NCBI RefSeq assembly: GCF_003259375.1
Contig: NZ_QLLN01000003.1
Span: 672,955 to 736,954 of the forward strand
Direction: 5' to 3'
Length of the DNA stretch: 64,000 nt
Origin: Arenibacter echinorum
Lineage (GTDB): Bacteria; Bacteroidota; Bacteroidia; Flavobacteriales; Flavobacteriaceae
Shown: positions 25,035-33,987 of the stretch, piece by piece
Layout of the letters: the number at the start of each line of letters is the position of its first letter
Position numbering within the stretch: position 1 is the first letter of the stretch
Notes under the pieces: model-generated
Told to the model about the DNA's origin: nothing
What the model saw: the letters and a program-made list of their open reading frames with translations, nothing else
Database searches by the model: none
Program-made: the position numbers and the translations under genes

Positions 25035-25484
25035 CTAAGCTTCTTGAAGCTGCTTTTTGGATTGTCTATAGGTGTAATTCGGGTAGATCGAACGTTTCGC
25101 AAAACGATTCACCGTATTGGAATTAACCATCTTGGTGTATATCTGTTTGGTAACACCAAAGTATTCGTAGGTAGACCCGTCCATAAAGGTGATTTCCAAT
25201 AACATTCCCTTATGTTGATAATCCGCTATTCCTGAATTGTTGATGGTCTCCGTATAGGCTTCCAAGTTTGCCGCTTTGGTTTCAGGAGCAATACTCACCA
25301 AAAAATGATAGCCATCTATAATCTTTCTACTGTTTACCTCCGCCTCTTCACGCTTACTATCCGCTTCTTGAAATTTATCCGGATGCCATTCCTTTACCAA
25401 ATCGCGGTAACTTTTCTTAAGTACCTTTAGATCGATCTCCTTTTCTATTCCAAATAATTTCTTGTATTCGTTTATGCGCTTCAT
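25035..25484 (-). CDS. J-domain plus KTSC-domain protein
   Basis: The 149-residue protein joins an N-terminal DnaJ-like J domain (about residues 6-65, with the HPD motif in VKEWHPDKF) to a C-terminal KTSC domain (about residues 85-140, MLLEITFMDGSTYEYFGV then NRFAKRSIYPNYTYR). J domains recruit DnaK; KTSC domains occur in lysyl-tRNA-synthetase-like and RNA-linked proteins and may bind RNA. It neighbours a cold-shock protein and two RNA helicases on the same strand. The combination suggests a DnaK adaptor for an RNA-related client (inference). Confidence 0.85.
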   Translation of the reverse strand: MKRINEYKKLFGIEKEIDLKVLKKSYRDLVKEWHPDKFQEADSKREEAEVNSRKIIDGYHFLVSIAPETKAANLEAYTETINNSGIADYQHKGMLLEITFMDGSTYEYFGVTKQIYTKMVNSNTVNRFAKRSIYPNYTYRQSKKQLQEA

Positions 25485-25550
25485 AATGATATTTTTACAA
25501 GGCGCGAAACTACGCCTAATTTCTTACAACACGCTGTATTTAACAAATAA

Positions 25551-25579
25551 AAAAAGCCCATCAGTTTTGATGGGCTTTT
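25551..25579 (-). terminator. Terminator of the cold-shock gene
   Basis: The hairpin AAAAGCCCATCA / TGATGGGCTTTT with a 4-5-base loop ends on the minus strand in a T-rich run. It lies 21 bases after the CspA stop. Confidence 0.9.
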
Positions 25580-25600
25580 CATTAAACATGGAAGTATATA

Positions 25601-25795
25601 TTATATAACTTGTACGTTTACTGCGTTTAAACCTTTGTTACCTTCTTTAAGGTCAAAAGATACTTCATCGCCTTCGCGAATTTCATCAATTAAACCTGAA
25701 ATGTGTACAAAATGATCCTTTTCAACACCTTCTTCAGTGATAAAACCAAAACCTTTTGTGTCGTTGAAAAATTTTACTGTTCCTTTACTACTCAT
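25601..25795 (-). CDS. CspA-family cold-shock protein
   Basis: The 64-residue protein is a single cold-shock domain with RNP1 (KGFGFI, residues 13-18) and RNP2 (HFVHI, residues 28-32), and the basic/hydrophobic opening GTVKFFNDT. It binds single-stranded RNA and DNA and melts RNA structure. A -7-type box (CATCTTTG, minus strand 25831-25838) gives a leader of about 40 bases. It is followed by its own terminator. Confidence 0.95.
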   Translation of the reverse strand: MSSKGTVKFFNDTKGFGFITEEGVEKDHFVHISGLIDEIREGDEVSFDLKEGNKGLNAVNVQVI

Positions 25796-25830
25796 CGTAA
25801 TGTAATTAAATTTATTATAATATTAAGCTG

Positions 25831-25838
25831 CAAAGATG
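25831..25838 (-). promoter_or_regulatory. -7-type box of the cold-shock gene (CATCTTTG)
   Basis: CATCTTTG on the minus strand differs from TAnnTTTG at the first base. The same variant occurs before the CotH and AhpD-like genes in this window. It lies 36 bases upstream of the start codon. Confidence 0.45.
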
Positions 25839-26066
25839 GCGCTAATAATTTAAAAAACAGCTATTTACTTCAATTATATTTAAAAAGCTTTGTTTTTCAG
25901 GCCTTTATTTTCCAATATCCACTGGAATTACACCCTAAATTAAAGACTGGTAACTGTACCTTTTCTTCTTTAAACGCTTGTTGATCAATTTTTTCATCAA
26001 ATCTTCTGCAAATTCCCTATGTAGGTCAAAATACAAATAAATATAAGCCCCCAAAAGTGAGTAAAA

Positions 26067-27617
26067 TTACCAATCGATAGGAAAGTAATCTTTTAGAAAT
26101 TTACCTGACCAATGTTTCCCGGTATTAATTCCGTCTATTAACGGATCCATCACTCGGGCACCACCATCCACTATATCCAAAGGAGGTTGAAAATCGTAGA
26201 CTTCCTGTTTCATTTTGGATAGTTCAGCGGGATCTTCATCCGTAACCCAGCCCGTGTCCACTGCATTCATAAATATTCCTACTTTGGCCAAATCCCCAGA
26301 AGCGGTATGGGTAAGCATATTTAAGGCTGCTTTTGCCATATTGGTATGTGGGTGGCGCGATTCCTTAAAATTACGATGAAACTTACCTTCCATTGCCGAA
26401 ACATTAATAATATGTTTTTGACCGGTGTTCTCCTTCTTCATTAATTCTGCCAAACGGTTGCACAATACAAAAGGAGCTACGGCATTTACCAATTGAACTT
26501 CCAACATTTCGGTAGTTTCAATTTCACCTAGTTTTAGTCGCCAACTATTGGTTTTGCGCAAATCTACCTGTTGTAAATCGGCATCCAATTCCCCTACGGG
26601 AAATACTTCCTTGGCCACTAGGACATTGTCAAAACTATATGGGATTTGGGACAATTTGGCAGAAGCACTTAAGCCGATACCAGCTTCAGGTCCGTGCCAG
26701 GTGACCGGCATGTTCTGATTTGGCGATACCCCGGACCTTAGTTCTTTTAGTTCCATCAAACATGAGGTATGATCACTTAAAACTTTTTGGGCTGATGAAG
26801 GAAGTGAAGTTATGGATCTTTCCTCGTTGGACATTAAATGCTGGTAAAACCCGGAAGGCCTTCGCACCGTCTGCGCAGCATTATTGATAAGAATATCCAA
26901 TCGCTCATATTGCCGTTCTATATAATTACAAAATATTTCTACACTCGGGATATGTCGTAAATCAAGACCGTGTATTTTTAATCGATGTCCCCATTCCATA
27001 AAATCATCTTCCTTGGAAAAACGTAAGGCCGAATCAACCGGAAAACGTGTTGTGGCAATCACCGTAGCCCCACCTCGCAATAACATTAAAGTTATATGAT
27101 ATCCAATTTTTAATCTAGATCCCGTTACAACGGCAACCTGACCTGTTACATCGGCAGTTTGAAATCGCTTGGCATAATTGAAATCGCCACATTTTATGCA
27201 CATGGTATCATAAAAATGATGTAATTCGCTAAACTCCGTTTTACAAACATAACAGTTTCTTGATACCTCCAGTTCCTGTTTTTTATGATTGACCAATTCT
27301 GCAGTAGGCAAAAGTTTAGGGGCAACAAATATGTGGGCCTCTCGTGCATTTCTAATACCTGTTTCCTTCCGAGCCTTTCTGTCCCTTGCTTCTTTTTTAC
27401 GAAGGGCACTTTTCTTACCGTCCTTTTTTCTTCTGGAAAATTCTTCCCTATTGGGTCTGGAAAATTGGCCCGATACTTTTATTAAAGCGGTTCTTTTTTC
27501 TTTTGGAATATCAAATATCTGATCTGTGTGGTCCACTAATTGCTGCAAGAGTGCAATACAATTATCGATCTCCTCTGGAGTGATTGCAACTTTATTCCCT
27601 TTTAGATCTTCTTTCAT
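26067..27617 (-). CDS. SDR oxidoreductase with basic zinc-ribbon N-terminal extension
   Basis: The 516-residue protein has three parts. Residues 1-55 are an acidic helical segment, and 60-90 are strongly basic ([20 protein letters not shown] and following). Residues about 120-150 form a zinc-ribbon-like unit, with CYVCKTEF and then [13 protein letters not shown] giving CxxC...CxxC. From about residue 155 comes a short-chain dehydrogenase domain with the motif [11 protein letters not shown] in place of TGxxxGxG, a [13 protein letters not shown] loop and a long insertion before the catalytic part, where INVSAMEG and the later YxxxK-like [12 protein letters not shown] lie; the usual Tyr appears to be replaced by His or Asn context. 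Substrate unknown. It sits between CspA and two RNA helicases; the basic zinc module suggests nucleic-acid binding (inference). Confidence 0.8.
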   Translation of the reverse strand: MKEDLKGNKVAITPEEIDNCIALLQQLVDHTDQIFDIPKEKRTALIKVSGQFSRPNREEFSRRKKDGKKSALRKKEARDRKARKETGIRNAREAHIFVAPKLLPTAELVNHKKQELEVSRNCYVCKTEFSELHHFYDTMCIKCGDFNYAKRFQTADVTGQVAVVTGSRLKIGYHITLMLLRGGATVIATTRFPVDSALRFSKEDDFMEWGHRLKIHGLDLRHIPSVEIFCNYIERQYERLDILINNAAQTVRRPSGFYQHLMSNEERSITSLPSSAQKVLSDHTSCLMELKELRSGVSPNQNMPVTWHGPEAGIGLSASAKLSQIPYSFDNVLVAKEVFPVGELDADLQQVDLRKTNSWRLKLGEIETTEMLEVQLVNAVAPFVLCNRLAELMKKENTGQKHIINVSAMEGKFHRNFKESRHPHTNMAKAALNMLTHTASGDLAKVGIFMNAVDTGWVTDEDPAELSKMKQEVYDFQPPLDIVDGGARVMDPLIDGINTGKHWSGKFLKDYFPIDW

Positions 27618-27664
27618 TTTTAATAAATTCCAACGAATAAATATTTTGTTTTTATTCTAATAAA

Positions 27665-28978
27665 TTAAAGAATCGCAATCCGAACTTTTTTCTTTTTCAA
27701 ACGTGAATTGTTCAATTTTTCCACCAATTGATGGGCAATCGACAAAGGAACGGCAACGAAGGCACAGTCCTGTTTTAACTCTATTTCTCCCAATTGGTCC
27801 TTGTTGATATTCCCTTGTTTAAAAAACAGCCCAGCAATATCACCCTTGGAAATTTTGTCCTTTCTTCCTCCGGAAATAAATAAGGTTTCCCAAAACTGTT
27901 TCATAGGTGCCCCTTTTTTGGAGATATCCATATCGCCAGTATCCTTTATAAACTCAGGCAATCGCTCCTTATCCCATTTTAACACGTAGGCAGTACCTTT
28001 GGCATTTACCCTTGCCGTTCTCCCATTTCTATGGGTAAACTCCTCCGAAGAATGTGGAAGCTCGTAATGAATTATATATTTTAACTCCGGGATATCTATT
28101 CCCCTCGCCGCCAAATCCGTGGCGATTAAAATTTGACTGGTTCCGTTTCTAAATTTGATAAGGGAGCGCTCCCTATCCTTTTGTTCCATTCCTCCGGAAA
28201 AGCAAGTGTGTCCTATTTTATTTTTCTCCAATAAAGAACTCACTTCTTCTATACTATCCCTGAAATTACAGAAAATGATTCCCGGCTGATTTCCCAAGTG
28301 TTGCAACAACTCCAATAGCCTTGGCAATTTATCCTTGGCAGGCGATAACACGATCTTAATTGTTAATTTTGAACCAACTTCTTCCTCTAAATAATCGATA
28401 AGTACTGGCTGGTCCAATTTTACAAAACTTGGAATCTCAACTCCCTGTGTAGCGGAAGTCAAGATCCTTTTTTTAATATTGGGCAATTCACTTAGAATTC
28501 CCGCCATTTCCTCCTCAAAACCTATTTCCAGAGACTTGTCGAACTCATCCAGCACTAAGGTTTTAATACTTTCCTTTGAGAACCGGTCACTATCAAAATG
28601 ATCCAAAATACGCCCTGGTGTCCCTATTAAAATAGAAGGATTATGTTTAATTTCAATCTTATCCTTGGACATAGGGCGTCCGCCATAAACGGCATTTACC
28701 TTATAACCAGTCCCCATATTTCTAACCACTTGTTCAATTTGTATAGCCAATTCACGCGTAGGCACCAATATCAGTGCCTGTACTTCGTCAATATTGGGAT
28801 CTAGAGTTTCTATCAATGGCAACAAAAAAGCCAAAGTTTTGCCCGTACCCGTTGGTGACAGAATAATAGTGTTGGTCGTTTTTCCAATTACGGCAATAGC
28901 TTCCTCCTGCATGGGATTCAACTGCTGGATATTTAGTTTTGCTAAAACATCCTCCTGGTCTTTAATATTATTTGCCAT
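27665..28978 (-). CDS. DEAD-box RNA helicase with DbpA-type RNA-binding tail
   Basis: The 437-residue protein carries the helicase motifs: Q-motif NPMQEEAI, Walker A SPTGTGKT, PTRELAIQ, GTPGRILDHF, motif II DEFD (not DEAD), SATQ in place of SAT, ATDLAARGID and HRNGRTAR. Residues about 365-437 (ISKGDIAGLFFKQGNINKDQ, then IELKQDCAFVAVP) form a DbpA-like RNA-recognition domain, which in E. coli DbpA docks on 23S rRNA. It is 5 bases downstream of a second helicase gene. A role in ribosome assembly at low temperature is likely. Confidence 0.9.
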   Translation of the reverse strand: MANNIKDQEDVLAKLNIQQLNPMQEEAIAVIGKTTNTIILSPTGTGKTLAFLLPLIETLDPNIDEVQALILVPTRELAIQIEQVVRNMGTGYKVNAVYGGRPMSKDKIEIKHNPSILIGTPGRILDHFDSDRFSKESIKTLVLDEFDKSLEIGFEEEMAGILSELPNIKKRILTSATQGVEIPSFVKLDQPVLIDYLEEEVGSKLTIKIVLSPAKDKLPRLLELLQHLGNQPGIIFCNFRDSIEEVSSLLEKNKIGHTCFSGGMEQKDRERSLIKFRNGTSQILIATDLAARGIDIPELKYIIHYELPHSSEEFTHRNGRTARVNAKGTAYVLKWDKERLPEFIKDTGDMDISKKGAPMKQFWETLFISGGRKDKISKGDIAGLFFKQGNINKDQLGEIELKQDCAFVAVPLSIAHQLVEKLNNSRLKKKKVRIAIL

Positions 28979-28983
28979 GGCTA

Positions 28984-30324
28984 TTATTTATTTTTTTTCT
29001 TTTTGGGCGCTTCTACTTTTGGACCGTGACCCGTAGATTGCGCCAAGTAATTCGCCAATATCTTATCTATAAGTTCCTCTTTTGTCAAATGATGGAAAAC
29101 TGTTCTTATTTCTTCCCTAAATTCCTGTGAAATATTTCGGTTGGGTTTGGTCTTGAATATTTTGTTGGCCCAAATCAAAGCGTTATTTTCTTCAATACTT
29201 TCGGCATCCGCTTTTTTAAATTCTTTAAAATCTATACCCAACTCCTTTTGGAAATCGGCAATATCCTCTACTTCCTCTTTCTGGATAACGGTTAATGAAA
29301 ATCCTTCTGCCCCTGCCCTGGCGGTACGTCCACTCCTGTGAACATAAGTATCATAAGTATCTGGCAAATGATAGTTTACTACATAGGATATTTCCTTAAC
29401 ATCAATACCACGGGCAGCCAAATCGGTCGCCACCATAATATCTATAAACCCTTCTCTAAATTGTCCCATCACCCGATCTCGAATACCCTGGGTTAAACTC
29501 CCATGTATAGCACCTGATCGGAATTTATTGATGGCCAAGTTTTTTCCCAATTTATTTACTGCCGCTTTCGTCTTGCAAAAAATAATTCCTCTTTCTCCCT
29601 CCCTAGACTTTAAAAAGTGCAACAGGACGTCCAATTTCTCAATGGGTTCTACTACAACATACCTATGCTCTATTCCCTGATGCCCCACTGTAGCCATGTC
29701 CGCTTCAATCTGAACTACATGTTTGGACATATAATTCTGGATCAATTGTTTTAAGGCTCCCGGCATGGTAGCCGTAAACAATAATGTTTTTCTGGCTTTT
29801 GGGATTTCTGCAATAATACTATCCAAATCCACCTTTAAGGCAGTTACCATTTCATCGGCTTCATCCAAGACCAAATACTTGATGTTTTTAATGTTTATGG
29901 CTCCCCGCTTCACCAAATCCACTAGGCGACCTGGTGTGGCTACTACAATATGGGTGGCACTCTTTAAACGTTCTATTTGAGGCTTAATAGGGATTCCTCC
30001 ACATATTGAAGCAATGGAAATAGAAGGACTATGGGTAGAAAAAGAAACCAGATTAGCATAGATCTGTTGCCCCAGTTCCCGTGTAGGCGCCAATATTACA
30101 CCTTGGATATTGGTATTTTCAGTTTCTATTAATTGTAATAACGGCAAACCAAAAGCAGCCGTTTTACCTGTTCCTGTTTTTGCCAGAGCAACCACGTCTT
30201 TGTTTTGCTCCAAAATCACAGGAATCACCTTCTTCTGAATATCTGTGGGCTCTGATATTTGTTGGTCTATTAAACTTTGAAGTAGGTGTTCGTTAATTCC
30301 TAAATCAGAAAACTGCTTTGACAT
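28984..30324 (-). CDS. DEAD-box RNA helicase
   Basis: The start chosen is ATG 30324 (MSKQFSDLGINEHLL), giving 446 residues. All motifs are canonical: TDIQKKVIP, AKTGTGKTAAFG, PTRELGQQ, TPGRLVDL, DEAD, TAT, ATDLAARGID and HRSGRTAR. A long lysine-rich tail ends EAPKKKKNK, and residues from about 380 resemble the CsdA/RhlE-type auxiliary region. It opens a two-helicase unit with the DbpA-like gene 5 bases downstream. RhlE and CsdA-like enzymes act in rRNA processing and RNA decay at low temperature; the exact orthology is not clear. Confidence 0.92.
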   Translation of the reverse strand: MSKQFSDLGINEHLLQSLIDQQISEPTDIQKKVIPVILEQNKDVVALAKTGTGKTAAFGLPLLQLIETENTNIQGVILAPTRELGQQIYANLVSFSTHSPSISIASICGGIPIKPQIERLKSATHIVVATPGRLVDLVKRGAINIKNIKYLVLDEADEMVTALKVDLDSIIAEIPKARKTLLFTATMPGALKQLIQNYMSKHVVQIEADMATVGHQGIEHRYVVVEPIEKLDVLLHFLKSREGERGIIFCKTKAAVNKLGKNLAINKFRSGAIHGSLTQGIRDRVMGQFREGFIDIMVATDLAARGIDVKEISYVVNYHLPDTYDTYVHRSGRTARAGAEGFSLTVIQKEEVEDIADFQKELGIDFKEFKKADAESIEENNALIWANKIFKTKPNRNISQEFREEIRTVFHHLTKEELIDKILANYLAQSTGHGPKVEAPKKKKNK

Positions 30325-30559
30325 ATAATAATTTTCGGCAAAGATAGCCACAGTTTTCTAGGGAATGCCCGTAATTGGTTTATATTCCAATATATTAACG
30401 GTTAGTGCTCTGGAAGTCTATTTTACTGGTTGCAGCATTCTTTACAAAATGTATAGAAAAAAAATAATCCATATTCCTCTTGCCTGCACTATTCTTCCAA
30501 TTTCCTTCATTAAGACCTCCTTTTTGAATAACTTTAGTAAGGTCTATAATCCATTAATA

Positions 30560-31258
30560 ATGAAAAGAAAAGATTTTCTAAAAAAAGGAGCCTTGGGAAT
30601 GGGAATAATCGTTGCCGTCCCTACTACGGTAGTTCATGCCTGCTCCAAGGATAGCGACCCTAAAGAAACCGAAGTAGGTAGGGAGGAATGCGAATTGTCC
30701 CCTAGTGAGACAGCAGGACCCTTCCCTATCAAAACCCCTTCAGATCTAATGAAGGCTAATATTGTCTCCGATAGAACTGGTGTAGCCTTACTAATTTCCC
30801 TTGAGGTACTTGATCTAAGTGATGAATGCAAACCGCTTTCCGGAGTCTATGTAGATGTTTGGCATTGCGATGCCCAAGGGTATTACTCCGAATATGGGAA
30901 TAACGCGCTTCAACAAAGTGATTTTACAAACGCTCATTTTTTGAGGGGCCGACAAACTACAGACACCAATGGCAACGCTTCATTCATAAGTATTTTCCCT
31001 GGTTGGTACAAAGGTAGGGCCCCTCACATTCATCTTGAAGTTTTGGATGCTATGGGAGAATCGATTAGAATAACCCAAATTGCCTTTCCTAAGTCCATTT
31101 GTGATACCGTATATGCTACTTCCTCATATGAAGGTGAAGCGGATACTTTAAATGATAGGGATAATGTCTTCATAAACAGTCTGGATGGCAATATGGCAGA
31201 CTCGCTAATCGGAAATACAACGGACGGTTACACCTTGGTAAAGACTGTTATTGTTTAG
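30560..31258 (+). CDS. Intradiol ring-cleavage dioxygenase (protocatechuate 3,4-dioxygenase-like), exported
   Basis: The start chosen is ATG 30560 (MKRKDFLKKGALGMG), giving 232 residues; the long upstream open frame from 30365 is not family-like. The N-terminus KRKDFLKKG followed by a hydrophobic stretch and HACSKDS looks like a Tat-type or lipoprotein signal. Intradiol motifs: GPFPIKTP at the front, SGVYVDVWHCDAQGYYSEY with the first iron Tyr, and PGWYKGRAPHIHLEV with the second Tyr and the two His ligands of Fe(III). Typical catechol-type dioxygenases are cytosolic; this exported type is common in Bacteroidetes and may act on secreted aromatic or quinone material. A terminator follows. Confidence 0.88.
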   Translation: MKRKDFLKKGALGMGIIVAVPTTVVHACSKDSDPKETEVGREECELSPSETAGPFPIKTPSDLMKANIVSDRTGVALLISLEVLDLSDECKPLSGVYVDVWHCDAQGYYSEYGNNALQQSDFTNAHFLRGRQTTDTNGNASFISIFPGWYKGRAPHIHLEVLDAMGESIRITQIAFPKSICDTVYATSSYEGEADTLNDRDNVFINSLDGNMADSLIGNTTDGYTLVKTVIV

Positions 31259-31317
31259 AATTGTTACTACTACGGGAATACAAGGTCCATTTTCAGAATA
31301 CCGCGATAATTGTTGGA

Positions 31318-31361
31318 ACAAAAAAAAGGTCCAGCAATATATGATCGCCAGACCTTTTTTT
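31318..31361. terminator. Terminator between dioxygenase and TonB-receptor genes
   Basis: AAAAAAAGGTC and GACCTTTTTTT form a hairpin with a long loop and run into a T tract. It can serve both convergent genes. Confidence 0.75.
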
Positions 31362-31387
31362 AGTGTTAATTTACTTCACCTGACTAT

Positions 31388-33898
31388 TTAGAATTCTTTT
31401 TTGCCAAACTCACTTTCTATAAACTTGGCCTTATTTTTAATAGCATTAAAGGTATATGATAAATTAATGGATATCATATCTACCTCATACCTATAATTGG
31501 TAGTAGTGTAAAATTCATTGGCTTTATAGGTAGTGATTCGCTGTTCATTGGTATCCAAAATTCCCATATCTATATTCTGCCATTGAAGGGTTGCCGTTAA
31601 TTTATTGTCAAAAAATGCCTTACGGAAACTAAGATTGGGGGAATAGAACCTAGAGTCTTCTCCTTGAGCAGTATTTGTTTCAGATAAATAATTAAAGGTA
31701 AATTGCAAAGAAGCATTTTCCCAGAAAGAATAGGTAGAATTTACATTAAAAGAATATATGGTGGCACTACTATTTACATCGTAATTTCTGGAAATACCGT
31801 CTCTATGCCTAAATACAAAGGCACCTTCAATATCATAGGAATATATATTAGCGCCAATATAATTGCTCCAATTTTGACTTGGTTTTAATTGTGCCCCTAT
31901 TTCAAGGCCAATGGCATTGCTTTTGCCCACATTGGAATAAACCCTGTTAATAATACTGTCCAATACCGCACCATTGGCTTCATAAGCCAAAGTATTTACA
32001 CGGTTTATTACATTGTCTACATGTCTGTAATAGGCAGTGGCACTAACCGAATTACCACCCTTAAAATTTTTGATGACCCCCAATTCTACCAAATCTATAA
32101 ATTCTGGTCTCAATTGATTATCCCCTTGTTCAAAAACCTCAGAGTGTTCCCTTTCTGCAAAACTGTTCATTTTTAGGGTAGTTGTACGTTCTACCCTTTT
32201 GCTATAGGCAGCCTTTAATTTGGTAGCATCGCTCACAGCATATTGTAAGGAGGCAGATGGAAATAACTTAACAAAGTCATATTTATAGGTTCGTTCGGGA
32301 TCGGCTGTCCTTAAGTCCTCTGAATAAGTGCGATCCATGGATTCCAAGCGTAGGCCACCGGCATAATCCCATTTATTACTTGCGCCTGTAAGTTGGGTAT
32401 ACCCAGAATGGATAGTACGCTGCAGACTTATATTACTGGAAAATTCAGGTACCAAAACGCCATCGCGCTCATAAACAAACTCACCTGTGTGATCAATATC
32501 CCTAAATTGATAGCCCGTTTCCAAGGTACCAAAGGAAAAAGGCTTAAATTGGTAATCCACATTTACCCGATACCCATTTAACGGGTTGTCATTGGTATTG
32601 TATTCCTGCTGATAAACAATGTTGCGATCAGTAATTCCCAAATTATCATTATAGGTAGGACCGCCCAAAAAAGTGTATTCATACAACAGGGAGGTAGACA
32701 ACCTGGAATCATTGTTGAATTTATGGGCGTAATCAAAACTGCCTAGTACAAAATCGCCTTTTCTGGTTCTTAAATTATGATTATAATACTGAAAAGTATA
32801 TTCCCTATTGCCACTGCCAATAGGTGAAATGGCGTGATTGTCATAATAATCGATATCGGCTAAACGATCTACAGTATGTTTTCCTGCATAGAAACCCAAA
32901 GAATAGATATCAGCATCATTAGGTGTAAAATCTACACCAAAACGTCCATTATAGCTTATATCATCAAAACTCCTCTCCCCATCGGAAGGCAAAAAAGTTT
33001 GCTTGTCCTCAACTTGATTAATGACAAACAATTCGCCTTCCCTCCTACCAGTTTTGTCATTGCGTTGGTAACTTGTGCCAAAGGATAGGTTCCATTTGTC
33101 CGTTCTTCTATTTAAAGTGGCATCCACTCCATATCTTTGTGCAGCCACCTTGGTGTCATAAGGTTCTATTGAGGGTAATCCTCCACGCAGGTTTACTTGG
33201 GCATATACGCCATTGGTTGCTCCCTTTTTTGTTATTATATTTAAAATACCTCCTTTACCCTCTGGATCATATTTGGCCGAAGGCGCGGTAATCAGCTCCA
33301 CTGTTTCCAATGCATTTGCCGGTAATTGGGACAATATGGCACTGGCGTCGCCTTGGGTAGGTTTCCCGTTGATTAGGACAGCAAATCCAGAACTCCCCCT
33401 GACACTGATACCGCCTTGTGCATCAACAGTTACCGACGGCAAATTTCTTACCACATCAATGGCATTACCGCCCTGACTGCTTTGAAACTTTTTGGTATCA
33501 AATACCTGACGGTCTATTTTATGAAGAACTGTAGCCCGTTCACCCTGAATGACAACTTCGTCCAATTGGTTGCCAAGGGATAGGCCAATTACGGTAAGAT
33601 CTTTGGCGGGTTGCCTTTTATCTATCGCAATATCCACAATTGTTTTGGTTTGGTATCCCATAAAGGAGGCTTCCATATAATAGGTTCCGGGCTTTACCCC
33701 TTCTATAACAAAGGATCCATCCTGAGAAGTAACCACTCCCGTAATCAGGGAGCCGTCTGTTTGATTATACAGGGCTGCCGTAGCATATTCCAATGGCGAA
33801 TTATCAGTGGCGTCAATAATTTTTCCTGAAATTTGAGCAGTTGAAGCTTGTACACCAAACAACGATATAACAACAATAATAATGTACTTATAATTCAT
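31388..33898 (-). CDS. TonB-dependent outer-membrane receptor
   Basis: The 836-residue protein has a signal peptide (LFGVQASTAQ), an N-terminal CarboxypepD_reg-like beta-sandwich (about residues 22-105, with DGSFVIEGVKPGTYYMEASF), a plug domain (DVVRNLPSVTVDAQGGISVRG, AKYDPEGKGGILNIITKKG) and a large outer-membrane beta-barrel with OMP_b-brl_3 features ending LSYTFNAIKNKAKF. It lacks a SusD partner, so it more likely imports iron complexes, vitamins or peptides than glycans. The AraC gene lies upstream on the same strand and may control it. A -7 box and a 12-bp palindrome precede it. Confidence 0.92.
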   Translation of the reverse strand: MNYKYIIIVVISLFGVQASTAQISGKIIDATDNSPLEYATAALYNQTDGSLITGVVTSQDGSFVIEGVKPGTYYMEASFMGYQTKTIVDIAIDKRQPAKDLTVIGLSLGNQLDEVVIQGERATVLHKIDRQVFDTKKFQSSQGGNAIDVVRNLPSVTVDAQGGISVRGSSGFAVLINGKPTQGDASAILSQLPANALETVELITAPSAKYDPEGKGGILNIITKKGATNGVYAQVNLRGGLPSIEPYDTKVAAQRYGVDATLNRRTDKWNLSFGTSYQRNDKTGRREGELFVINQVEDKQTFLPSDGERSFDDISYNGRFGVDFTPNDADIYSLGFYAGKHTVDRLADIDYYDNHAISPIGSGNREYTFQYYNHNLRTRKGDFVLGSFDYAHKFNNDSRLSTSLLYEYTFLGGPTYNDNLGITDRNIVYQQEYNTNDNPLNGYRVNVDYQFKPFSFGTLETGYQFRDIDHTGEFVYERDGVLVPEFSSNISLQRTIHSGYTQLTGASNKWDYAGGLRLESMDRTYSEDLRTADPERTYKYDFVKLFPSASLQYAVSDATKLKAAYSKRVERTTTLKMNSFAEREHSEVFEQGDNQLRPEFIDLVELGVIKNFKGGNSVSATAYYRHVDNVINRVNTLAYEANGAVLDSIINRVYSNVGKSNAIGLEIGAQLKPSQNWSNYIGANIYSYDIEGAFVFRHRDGISRNYDVNSSATIYSFNVNSTYSFWENASLQFTFNYLSETNTAQGEDSRFYSPNLSFRKAFFDNKLTATLQWQNIDMGILDTNEQRITTYKANEFYTTTNYRYEVDMISINLSYTFNAIKNKAKFIESEFGKKEF

Positions 33899-33926
33899 AA
33901 ATATCTGATATCTCTAAAAATTTTGA

Positions 33927-33934
33927 CAAAAATA
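33927..33934 (-). promoter_or_regulatory. -7 box of the TonB receptor (TATTTTTG)
   Basis: TATTTTTG on the minus strand matches TAnnTTTG and lies 28 bases upstream of the receptor ATG. Confidence 0.5.
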
Positions 33935-33973
33935 TACTAGTCCTAGAACTTAAAATGGTGTATTTGAAAAAGG

Positions 33974-33985
33974 ATTGGTACCAAT
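33974..33985. promoter_or_regulatory. Perfect 12-bp palindrome ATTGGTACCAAT
   Basis: This perfect inverted repeat sits between the AraC stop and the TonB-receptor promoter, about 40 bases upstream of the -7 box. It is a plausible operator for the receptor. The binder is unknown; AraC proteins usually prefer direct repeats. Confidence 0.4.
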
Positions 33986-33987
33986 AC

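Noticed and set aside
30365..30559. A 65-residue N-terminal extension of the intradiol dioxygenase
   Set aside because: The added residues have no family likeness, and the ATG at 30560 places a proper export signal at the N-terminus.
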